This document shows, in pieces, positions 56,724 through 64,000 of a stretch of DNA of 64,000 bases; position 1 is the first letter of the stretch; every line of letters begins with the position of its first letter. Source of the DNA: Sphingomonadaceae bacterium OTU29LAMAA1 (GTDB lineage Bacteria; Pseudomonadota; Alphaproteobacteria; Sphingomonadales; Sphingomonadaceae); NCBI GenBank assembly GCA_024072375.1, contig CP099617.1, positions 2,212,001-2,276,000 on the forward strand. The letters are read 5' to 3'. The notes beneath the pieces were generated by a model. That model did no database searches, had not been told where the DNA came from, and was given only the letters and a program-made list of their open reading frames with translations. The position numbers and the translations under genes are program-made.

Positions 56724-59700
56724 CAGAACTTCGCGTTCAGGGCGATGCGATAAGTCCGCCCGTCATAGTCGATCCGACGCGCCTGCGCCTCGACCCCCTG
56801 ATATTCCTTGCGCGTCGAGTTGGTGAGGTTGAACGCGTTGACCGACAGGCTCACCCCCTCCGTGACGTTGAGCGACGCCGATGCGTCGAACTGGCCGCGC
56901 GCCGTCACCTGCCGCGCCGCACCGGAGAAGGTGCCGGTCGAGGACAAATCGTATTTCGAGCGGTAATTGTAGATCAGGCGGACGCCGACCAGCTTCGTCT
57001 CGTAATAGCCGATCAGGTTGACGTTGTGCTTCGAGATGCCCGGCAGGCTCGCGTCGGTGCCGTCCGAATTGGTCCCGCTGATCGTCGTATAGGCGTAGTT
57101 GAAGCCGCCACCCAGGTTGCGCAGCGCACCGGGCAGGAAGTCGAGGTTCTGCTGCACGTTCAGCTCGGCACCGTTGACCGTATAGGGCGTCGTGCTGTTG
57201 ACGAAGCCGGCGATGTTCACCGTCTGCAGATTGCCGTTGATGTCCGCGGGCGCGCTGGTGAAGCAGGTATCGCCCTCGATACGCAACGGCCCCAGCCCGA
57301 GGTTGCCGCCATCGAGCGGACACAGCGCCCGCGCACCGCGCACCTGCTGCACCACGCCCTTGAAGCGTTTGGAGAACAGGCTGAGTGCCACCAGTCCGCG
57401 CGGCCGGTTGTACCATTCGAACGTCGCGTCGAACGAGGTGCCGGTATAAGGCTTCAGGTCCGGATTGCCGAGCGTCACCGGGATGACGTTGGTCGTGCTC
57501 GGCGCACCGACCAGCGTCACGGGCGTGAACTGGCGTGGATGCGGGCGGACGTAGGTGCGATATCCCGCGAGGCGGAACAGGAAGTTGTCGGTGACGTCGA
57601 ACACCGCGATCGCCGACGGCAGCCATTGGCCGTAACGTGTCTTGAACTGCTGATAGCCGTAGTCCGCGGCGGACCCGACCCCGGCAGACGATGGCCTGAT
57701 CCGGTTGAGCGCGTTCGAGACGTTGTTGGCATTCTCGTAGCGCACACCGACGATGCCGCGGACGGGTATCGAGAAGATCGACGTCTTGTACTTGCCCTCG
57801 ACATAGCCCGACAGGACGTCGGTCCGGCTACGAAAGTTGTACAGGGCATAGCCGTTGTCGGTGTAGTTGATGTTGAAGCCGATCGGCGCGAGCGCTGCCC
57901 CGTTATAGGGCGTGACCGGCGTCAGTGCCGACACCACCTTGCCCATGTCGAGCACCTGCCAGTTCTGGTTGAAGCCCGGCAGCGATCCCTGGAAGAAATC
58001 GCCGTTGTCGGGGTTCGCCATCAGGAAATCGCTGCTGATGTTTTGCCCCTGAATACCGGCAGCGTTGGTGCGATAGCCCTGCGACCGGAACTCGTTACGC
58101 TCGAAGCGATAGCCGGCCTGCACGCTGGTCAGGAAACCCTCGAGCGTGCGCTCCACCTCCTGCTGCGCCGCGATCACCTTGCTGGTGGCATAGCTCTGCG
58201 TACCGGCGAGATTGAAGCGGTTGCGGCCCGGCGTACCGGCGGGGCTGTCGTACCAGCTTTGCTGATCCGTCGGTCCGGCCCACGTCCACGCGGTGCGCGG
58301 CATACCCGTGGACAGCGGGTTCGGCGCGACCGTCAGCGCGTAATCGTCGTAATTGCCGCCGCCGCTGACGAAGGAGCCGCTGGTGCCGTTGGTGCGACCC
58401 GCCTGCTGGCCGGTGATGAACTCGGCGAATAGTTCGACCGCGCTGTTCGTCGCCTTCGACAATGTGCCGATCGTCGTCAGCCGCCAGTCGTCCGCCTTCC
58501 AGTTGACCGTGCCGTTCAGACCCCACGCCTTCTGCGTCTGCGGGAACAGCCGGCTGTCGTTGATGACGCCGATGTTGGAGAAATCGAAATTCTCGACGAA
58601 ATGCGCCCCGTTCGCGCCCTCGCGCACCTCGCTGGTCGGATTGACGACGACGCCGGTGCCGGTGAAGTTCAGCACCTGCAGATTCTGGACGGTTTCGCTC
58701 TGCTTGCGGTTCGTGTAGAGGCCGGTGACGCCGACCTTCAGCGCTTCGGTCGCCTGCCATTCCGCACCGCTTGCCAGGGAAAGCTGGTTGCCCTCGTTGC
58801 GGCGGACATACTGCCGCCCCTGCGAAACATATTGCACACCGGTCTGGCCCTTGGCGCCCGTGCCGCCCGCCGCGGCAACGCAACCGACGACCGTCGCATA
58901 AGTCGTCGCGCAGGTGCCCGCCGGTGCATAATAGTCGGCGTAGCGGGTGATGAAGTTCGGCGTGGTCGTCGCCGACAGCACGCCATAGCTGTTGAACAGG
59001 ATCGAATCGCGGCGAAACTTCTCGCGTTTGTAGGCGCCGACGGCGAAAACGGCGAAATCCTCGGTAATGTGCTTGTTATAGCCGAGCGTGACGTTCGGCT
59101 CCCACAGCTTGCCGAGTTCGTTATAGTCGGCGGCGATCTTGATCCGGCCGCCGTCCTTGCGCGACAGCGCCGGCGCGATCTGGAGATCGACGTTGCCCGA
59201 CAGGCCGCCGCTCTGCGCATCGGCCATCGGCGATTTCTGGACGCGCACCGCACTGAATATGTCAGACGCGAACGCACCGAGCGGGGTCGACGATTGCAGG
59301 ATCGGTTCGGCGAAGGCCACGCCGTTCAGCGTCGTACGGGCGTATTCGCCGGGCAGGCCGCGCAGGTTGATCGTAGCCTCTCGCCCCTCCGCCTCGCGGT
59401 TCAGCTGCACGCCCGGTACGCGCTGCAACGCTTCGCCGATGTTGAGGTCGGGGATGCGGCCGAGGTCGTCGGACGAGATGCCGTCGGTGATCTCGATCGC
59501 CGACTGTTTGGTGCGGATCTCGTCGGCATAGCTCTTGCGGAAGCCGGTCACGACGATGTCACCCTGCCGCTCCGTCTCGACGTTGGGATTGACCGGCGTC
59601 TGGCTGTCGCCGCTGTCCGCCTGCGCATCGGAGGTCACCGCCGGATCGAGGCCGGGCGTGTTGACCACCGGCGCACCTTGCGACGCAGGCGGCCCCTGCG

Positions 59701-59848
59701 TCGCGACCGGCGGCGTCGCCGATCGTGGATCGGTCTGGGGATAGGTCTGGGGATCGGTCTGGGCGGCGGCGGGAAGCGCCAGCACCGTTCCCAACACGAT
59801 CACGCTCGTGCCGAACGCGAGCCTCTTAGAAACACGATGTGAGCGCAT
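56723..59848 (-). CDS. TonB-dependent receptor (Xanthomonas/Caulobacter type)
   Basis: 1041 residues. It has a signal peptide (RLAFGTSVIVLGTVLALPAAA), a low-complexity DPQT-repeat stretch, then DIVVTGFRKSYADEIRTKQSAIEITDGISSDDLGRIPDLNIGEALQRVPGVQLNREAEGREATINLRGLPGEY, the plug of TonB receptors that take up carbohydrates, and a beta-barrel ending ALNAKF (terminal Phe). ATG at 59848 has GGAGGGG upstream. Its stop overlaps the next gene, a PL5-like lyase. It should import oligosaccharides across the outer membrane. Substrate alginate is inferred from the locus. Confidence 0.93.
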   Translation of the reverse strand: MRSHRVSKRLAFGTSVIVLGTVLALPAAAQTDPQTYPQTDPRSATPPVATQGPPASQGAPVVNTPGLDPAVTSDAQADSGDSQTPVNPNVETERQGDIVVTGFRKSYADEIRTKQSAIEITDGISSDDLGRIPDLNIGEALQRVPGVQLNREAEGREATINLRGLPGEYARTTLNGVAFAEPILQSSTPLGAFASDIFSAVRVQKSPMADAQSGGLSGNVDLQIAPALSRKDGGRIKIAADYNELGKLWEPNVTLGYNKHITEDFAVFAVGAYKREKFRRDSILFNSYGVLSATTTPNFITRYADYYAPAGTCATTYATVVGCVAAAGGTGAKGQTGVQYVSQGRQYVRRNEGNQLSLASGAEWQATEALKVGVTGLYTNRKQSETVQNLQVLNFTGTGVVVNPTSEVREGANGAHFVENFDFSNIGVINDSRLFPQTQKAWGLNGTVNWKADDWRLTTIGTLSKATNSAVELFAEFITGQQAGRTNGTSGSFVSGGGNYDDYALTVAPNPLSTGMPRTAWTWAGPTDQQSWYDSPAGTPGRNRFNLAGTQSYATSKVIAAQQEVERTLEGFLTSVQAGYRFERNEFRSQGYRTNAAGIQGQNISSDFLMANPDNGDFFQGSLPGFNQNWQVLDMGKVVSALTPVTPYNGAALAPIGFNINYTDNGYALYNFRSRTDVLSGYVEGKYKTSIFSIPVRGIVGVRYENANNVSNALNRIRPSSAGVGSAADYGYQQFKTRYGQWLPSAIAVFDVTDNFLFRLAGYRTYVRPHPRQFTPVTLVGAPSTTNVIPVTLGNPDLKPYTGTSFDATFEWYNRPRGLVALSLFSKRFKGVVQQVRGARALCPLDGGNLGLGPLRIEGDTCFTSAPADINGNLQTVNIAGFVNSTTPYTVNGAELNVQQNLDFLPGALRNLGGGFNYAYTTISGTNSDGTDASLPGISKHNVNLIGYYETKLVGVRLIYNYRSKYDLSSTGTFSGAARQVTARGQFDASASLNVTEGVSLSVNAFNLTNSTRKEYQGVEAQARRIDYDGRTYRIALNAKF
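59727..59762. repeat. in-frame 12-bp tandem repeat in the receptor gene
   Basis: GGATCGGTCTGG, GGATAGGTCTGG and GGATCGGTCTGG follow each other (59727-59738, 59739-59750, 59751-59762). On the coding strand they encode the TDPQ/TYPQ/TDPQ string near the receptor N-terminus, so copy-number changes would lengthen the low-complexity linker by 4 residues. Confidence 0.8.
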
Positions 59849-59896
59849 GCCATCCCCTCCTCGACCCGGACGGCTTCTGCCGCCTCGATGATAAGG

Positions 59897-59925
59897 AAAA
59901 TGACGAGTTTAGGATCTTGTGTCAA
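59897..59925 (-). promoter_or_regulatory. candidate promoter of the TonB receptor
   Basis: Read leftward, TTGACA (59925-59920) is a perfect -35, then 17 bases, then CATTTT (59902-59897) as a poor -10. The start would be about 40 bases before the receptor ATG at 59848. The palindrome at 59930 lies just upstream of the -35. Confidence 0.4.
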
Positions 59926-59929
59926 CATA

Positions 59930-59942
59930 GTTGTAACACAAC
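59930..59942. promoter_or_regulatory. palindrome fitting GntR/FadR-family operator pattern
   Basis: GTTGT-AAC-ACAAC is a perfect 5-3-5 inverted repeat and contains TTGTAACACAA, which meets TNGTNNNACNA exactly. It is 82 bases upstream of the receptor start. AlgO, a GntR-family regulator, controls alginate genes in Sphingomonas sp. A1, so a similar regulator is a reasonable candidate. No gntR gene lies in the window. Confidence 0.5.
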
Positions 59943-59951
59943 TTATCGTAC

Positions 59952-61229
59952 TTAAGGCGTGACGGCAGCCCGCGATCGAACGGTCAACGCAATCGGATAT
60001 CCCTTCGGCGTGGTCCCGTAGCTCCCCGGCCATGCCCAGGCCGCACGGGCGAGCAACCGGTCCAGCTCGCCCGGTTCCGGCTTGATCTCCTTATACGGCC
60101 ACGCCGCCATCTGCCCGCGATAGCGCGCAAGGAAATCGGTCGCGGCGCGCAAGCCCCGCCCCTTGTCGTCGCGCCAGTTCCACAGATCCTTGCCGACGCA
60201 CGCAGCAAGATCGGCAACGTCATAGGCTGGCGACAGCGCATAGATCGAATAGTGGAAACTGCGCGTACGTGCGAGCTCGGCCGGCAGCCGGCCGTCCGGC
60301 GTGAACTGCGCCACGATCCGGCGCTTCGGGAACGCCTCGACGGTCTTGCGCGCGACATCCAACCGGCGGGCGAACAGCGCATAGTGCGTGATCTGATCGT
60401 CGTACCAGATGCCGTGGTTGTTCTTTGCAGCCTGTTCGTCACGGCCGTTCTGGCTCGACTGCATCCAGTCGACGTAGCGGCCGAACCAGGCCTCAAGCGC
60501 GTGGATTTCCGATGGGGTGAGCGCCTTCGCCGGCGCGATCAACCCGATCGTCTCGATCACCGGCTGGAAGGCGTTGGTGTCGAGCACACCTTCGGCGCGG
60601 CCATCCTCCCGTCCGCGCACGGCCTGTGCGAAATTGGCGTTGGGGTTCATCGCCGTCGCCGGATCGAGGAACCACGCACGGATCGCCCGTGCCGCTGCGG
60701 CGGCATAGCGCTCGTCGTCGGTATAATAATAGGCCAGGCCGAGTGCCTGAACATCGCCGCTCATACGACCGATTGCGGTCCTGTCGTAACCGTTACCGTC
60801 GCGAGCAGGATTCACCTCTCCATCGCGGCGGACATAGGGCCCTTTCGGATTGGCGGGATCGGGCCACCAGTACGGAGCGATGCTGAGATAGTCGTGGCGA
60901 TCACCGGACGGCGGGATCGTCCTTTTGTCCATCACCGATCCCGGCTCGCGAACACGTGCGGCATCGGCACGCGCGATCATCTGCCGATACGCCGCGTCGA
61001 TCGCCGGATCGTCGGGACGCCGCGCCTTGATGATCCGAAGCTGGTCGGGATGAAGGAGAAAGGTCCGTCGACCGTCGAACGATGCGGAATACCCTTCCGC
61101 TGCGCGACAGGACGCTACGGTCGTGGATTTGGGCTCAAGCTCGGAAAAAGCCGCCGCTGCGCCCGAAAGCGCAGCGGCAGTGGCGGCAAGGCCGATGGGG
61201 AGAAATGATACCTTGCCAAGCTTGATCAC
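59952..61229 (-). CDS. alginate lyase family protein, PL5-type
   Basis: 425 residues with a signal-like N-terminus (VSFLPIGLAATAAALSGAAAA). The PL5 catalytic motifs are present: KNNHGIWYDDQITHYALF (Asn-His pair) and LARTRSFHYSIYALSPAYD (Arg and Tyr), so a mannuronate-type lyase fold with the full active site is expected. YLSIAPYWWPDPANPKGPYVRRDGE is the typical upstream block. GTG at 61229 overlaps the upstream TonB receptor stop (GTGA), so the two genes are cotranslated. The second lyase of this kind in the locus is 55683-56723. Confidence 0.88.
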   Translation of the reverse strand: MIKLGKVSFLPIGLAATAAALSGAAAAFSELEPKSTTVASCRAAEGYSASFDGRRTFLLHPDQLRIIKARRPDDPAIDAAYRQMIARADAARVREPGSVMDKRTIPPSGDRHDYLSIAPYWWPDPANPKGPYVRRDGEVNPARDGNGYDRTAIGRMSGDVQALGLAYYYTDDERYAAAAARAIRAWFLDPATAMNPNANFAQAVRGREDGRAEGVLDTNAFQPVIETIGLIAPAKALTPSEIHALEAWFGRYVDWMQSSQNGRDEQAAKNNHGIWYDDQITHYALFARRLDVARKTVEAFPKRRIVAQFTPDGRLPAELARTRSFHYSIYALSPAYDVADLAACVGKDLWNWRDDKGRGLRAATDFLARYRGQMAAWPYKEIKPEPGELDRLLARAAWAWPGSYGTTPKGYPIALTVRSRAAVTP

Positions 61230-64000
61230 AGGCGCACCCGAAACCCGAAGAAGTATTGCGCACCACTGTTGGACACCTCGGCGATGCTGTCGTAACCGCC
61301 CTTGTAAAATATGTCCTTGGTGCCGGTGACGTTCAGCGCCTGCGCCTTCAGCTGAACATTCTTGGTGATGTTATACTGCGCCGACAGGTTCAGGTAGGTG
61401 CCCGCACGAACCGAACGATTGGTGCCGCCGTTGGGCTTGTAGTAGCTCGACCGATAGCGTCCGTTGGCGCGCAGCGAGAGGCCCCATTTCTCGAAATAGA
61501 CGGATCCGTTGCCGGTCCAGTTCGACAGGCCGATGAGATTGGCGGGTTCGACTTCGTTGAGGATCGGCGTGGTCGACTGGATCGGCGAGGTTTCGGGGAA
61601 TTCGAAGTCTGCCCAGGCACGTCCGACCGAGCCGCTGACGCCGAAACCGTCCAGCGGCGATGGCAGCCAGGTGAAGGCGTGGCTCAGCGATGCTTCGAAC
61701 CCGTACAGGTGACGCGTCTCCAGATCGTTGGCCGGCGCGACCGGCGAGATCGTGAAGTTCTGCGTCTGGCGCGGTGCGCCCGGCACCGTCGTCGTGGTGG
61801 TGACGGTAATGTCGGTCGGGATCGGCTCCGACCGGCCGATTACCGCACCGGTGATCCACTTGTGATAGCCCGCAACCGCGAACAGCGTGTCCTTCGACGC
61901 ATAAAATTCGACGCTGACGTCCGCGTTCCAGGCCCGCAGCGGCTTGAGGTTCGGGTTGCCGGTCGTCGCGTTGAAGATGATGTTGTTGGTGCCGGTGCCG
62001 GTCGACGGATTGAGGTTCACGCCCGCACCGAAGCTCTCGATGCCGGAGCGTGCGATCGCCCGATAGGCCGCGAGGCGCAGCTTCAGCTGATCGCTCAATT
62101 CGAACGCCAGGTTGCTGCTCGGCAGGAAGTACCGATAGTGTCCCTTGGCGGTGTTCTGCGTCAGCTGCCCGGTCGGATCTACCGCCACCGTATAGGTGTC
62201 CGCGCCCGGATCGATCGTGATCAGATAGGCTTGGCGAAAGCCCTTCGACGTGATCTTGGTATCGACGAAGCGGCCGCCGATGTTGCCGCTGAACGGAATG
62301 GTGCCGGCATCGCCGCGGAAGCTCGCCATCGCATAGGCGGCGTAGATGCTCTCACGCACGTCGATGTCGCTGGGATCCCGCCCGTCCGCCGGATACGGCA
62401 GCGCATCGTCGCTACCCGTGAAGGTGCGGAACAGGCAGTCGTTGTCGAACGTCGCCCACTGCCGCACGTTCGTGCCCTGCCCCGCCATGTAGGACTGGGT
62501 GGTGAACGGCGCGCGACAATTCTGGTTCGCGGTGGTGATCAGCTGCGCCGGCGTCTGTCCGTTCAGCGCGACGAGCGTGTTGAGGTCGGCATTCCGCGCA
62601 TTGTCGTTGGTACGGTGATGATTGCTGTAACGGGCACCGAACTTGAAAGCGTTGAAGAAGCCCTCCAGCTCGCGGTTTACGTCGAACCGACCAGCCCAGA
62701 TGGCGTCCTTGCGATCCGTGGCGAAGCGGTTGCGCGCATAGACGGCGTTGGCGGCGGTGTTGAGGAAGTTCGCCGGGTTGGTGACATCGAAGTTGTCGAA
62801 CACGACGTTCGGCACGACATCGTCGTCGAGGTAGCTCAGCGTGTAGCCGACGCGGTTGGTCGAGCGCATGCGCGTCTGCTTCTGTGTCTCGGTACGATGC
62901 GACTTGGAATAGGAACCGTCGGCGGTGAACTGCCACGGTCCCGGCGTGTAGCTGAGGGTTACGCCTCCGCCGATATAGTCCTCGTCGCGGTTGCGGCGCT
63001 CCAGCTGGTCCTCGACGAAGCTGTTGCCGCGGTAGCTGATCAGCGCTCCCTTCGAATAGCCGTTGTCGCCGGTGCCGATCACCAGCGGCTGCACGCCGCG
63101 CAGCCCTTCGGTGATGCCCAGCACGTTGCGCTTTTCCAGGCTGTCACGCGTCGAATATTGACCGTCGAACGTGATGTCGAAATCGGGGGCGGGCCGCCAT
63201 TGCAGCGCACCGATCAGCGCGTTGCGCACCTCTGCGGTCTGCTGCGTGCGGAAGCTGCGCGAGCTGTTGGCGTAATATACGTCGCCGCGGGTTTCGCCGA
63301 CGGTCGTGCCGGTGACGGCGCGCGGCGCGTTCGCGAGCGCACAATTCGCGCTTGCGCCGGCTGCGGTCAACTGCGCCGCCGTCCCGGTCAGGAGCGACGG
63401 ATTGAGCGCGCTGGTGTTGCACGGCTGGAACGTGGCGTTGGCGTTGTAATAGTCTTCCGGCGCGGTCGTGTCCTGACGCTGGAAGCCGATCGACAGGCCT
63501 ATGTCGCCGATGCCGGTCTTGAACACGTCGGTGTAGGAGAGGTTGGCGCGATAGCCGAGGCCGTCTTCCTGATAGACGTCGTCTGCCTTCGGCTGGAAGT
63601 CGCCACGGATCTCGAACTGCAGACGGCGTTTGCCGTAGTCGAGCGGCTTGATCGAGCGCAGTTCGATGACGCCGCCGACGCCACCTTCGAGGAAGTCGGC
63701 CTGCTGTGTCTTGTAGACGAGCACGCCGTTGACGAGCTCCGACGGGAATTGCTGGAACGCGACGGAGCGGTCGCCGCCTGCCGTCGAGACTTCGCGCCCG
63801 TTGAACGTCGCGAAGCTGAGCGTCGGCCCCAGGCCGCGCACCGACAGTTCGTTGGCATTGCCCTTGAAGCGGTCCGCAGAAACGCCCGCGATCCGCTCCA
63901 GCGTATCGCCGACGCTATTGTCCGGCGTCGCGCCGATTTCGTCGCTGACGAGGCCATCGACGACGACGGTCGCGTTGCGCTTCAACTCGATCGAGGTCCG
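61226..64000 (-). CDS. TonB-dependent receptor, N-terminus beyond window edge
   Basis: Partial: the frame runs to the right edge, so about 924 residues are visible and the signal peptide and start are outside. The visible start reads RTSIELKRNATVVVDGLVSD then DNSVGDTLERIAGVSADRF, the plug of TonB-dependent receptors; the barrel runs to FGFRVRL. It has the same type as the receptor at 56723. Its stop overlaps the GTG start of the PL5 lyase (61229), so the receptor-lyase pair is one unit. It probably takes in oligo-alginate. Confidence 0.92.
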   Translation of the reverse strand, partial: RTSIELKRNATVVVDGLVSDEIGATPDNSVGDTLERIAGVSADRFKGNANELSVRGLGPTLSFATFNGREVSTAGGDRSVAFQQFPSELVNGVLVYKTQQADFLEGGVGGVIELRSIKPLDYGKRRLQFEIRGDFQPKADDVYQEDGLGYRANLSYTDVFKTGIGDIGLSIGFQRQDTTAPEDYYNANATFQPCNTSALNPSLLTGTAAQLTAAGASANCALANAPRAVTGTTVGETRGDVYYANSSRSFRTQQTAEVRNALIGALQWRPAPDFDITFDGQYSTRDSLEKRNVLGITEGLRGVQPLVIGTGDNGYSKGALISYRGNSFVEDQLERRNRDEDYIGGGVTLSYTPGPWQFTADGSYSKSHRTETQKQTRMRSTNRVGYTLSYLDDDVVPNVVFDNFDVTNPANFLNTAANAVYARNRFATDRKDAIWAGRFDVNRELEGFFNAFKFGARYSNHHRTNDNARNADLNTLVALNGQTPAQLITTANQNCRAPFTTQSYMAGQGTNVRQWATFDNDCLFRTFTGSDDALPYPADGRDPSDIDVRESIYAAYAMASFRGDAGTIPFSGNIGGRFVDTKITSKGFRQAYLITIDPGADTYTVAVDPTGQLTQNTAKGHYRYFLPSSNLAFELSDQLKLRLAAYRAIARSGIESFGAGVNLNPSTGTGTNNIIFNATTGNPNLKPLRAWNADVSVEFYASKDTLFAVAGYHKWITGAVIGRSEPIPTDITVTTTTTVPGAPRQTQNFTISPVAPANDLETRHLYGFEASLSHAFTWLPSPLDGFGVSGSVGRAWADFEFPETSPIQSTTPILNEVEPANLIGLSNWTGNGSVYFEKWGLSLRANGRYRSSYYKPNGGTNRSVRAGTYLNLSAQYNITKNVQLKAQALNVTGTKDIFYKGGYDSIAEVSNSGAQYFFGFRVRL

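Overview
The window is high-GC chromosomal DNA from an alphaproteobacterium, most likely a Sphingomonas-type member of the Sphingomonadales. This rests on gene content: TonB-dependent receptors of the Xanthomonas/Caulobacter/sphingomonad type, a TorF-like porin beside kdp, a class I PHA synthase with a phasin, ClpS, a single bifunctional RSH enzyme, a CC_3452-like small secreted protein, and short hairpin repeats typical of sphingomonad intergenic DNA. No rRNA, CRISPR array, integrase, transposase or phage module was found. One tRNA gene, tRNA-Thr(GGT), is present.

Layout. 0.1-7.0 kb: adenine deaminase overlapping a phosphoribosyltransferase (purine salvage), murA, a divergent Crp/Fnr regulator, clpS, and the storage-granule pair phaC and phasin. 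7-16 kb: an NTF2-like protein, an overlapping GH26 mannanase and CE2-type esterase pair, an AlaC-like aminotransferase, a thioesterase, an HxlR regulator facing a small secreted protein with a palindrome between them, the (p)ppGpp enzyme and an M48 metalloprotease. 15.7-19.8 kb: a lipid-linked glycosylation island (GT2, methyltransferase, GtrA, GT-C-like membrane protein). 20-32 kb: MarC, folD, YggT, argB, a YhhQ transporter, a CNT nucleoside transporter and APC permease pair, a 3-hydroxyacyl-CoA dehydrogenase with an unrecognised 48-residue protein, an egtB-egtD ergothioneine operon, a cobalamin adenosyltransferase, a HIG1-like protein and gluQRS. 31.8-43.8 kb: HNH nuclease, EF-hand lipoprotein, ppc, a GIY-YIG gene between two hairpin repeats, thioesterase, DedA (apparently without a canonical start codon), an S9 peptidase, a soluble chemoreceptor, DUF808 and aminopeptidase P.

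43.9-53.6 kb: tRNA-Thr, then about 850 bp without a recognisable gene, then a leftward potassium operon read torF-porin, 27-aa ORF, kdpF, kdpA, kdpB, kdpC, kdpD, kdpE. A tandem 11-bp repeat upstream is a candidate KdpE site. 54-64 kb: an alginate-type polysaccharide utilisation locus with a PL7-like lyase and a ThuA-like protein on the plus strand, and two TonB-receptor/PL5-family lyase pairs on the minus strand. In each pair the receptor stop overlaps the lyase start. The second receptor runs off the right edge. A palindrome fitting the GntR/FadR-type operator pattern lies upstream of one receptor, and a close relative of it precedes the PL7 gene, suggesting shared control.

Starts were chosen from the fit to family N-termini, Shine-Dalgarno spacing and overlaps with neighbours. 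All homology statements come from recognising motifs, not from a database search.
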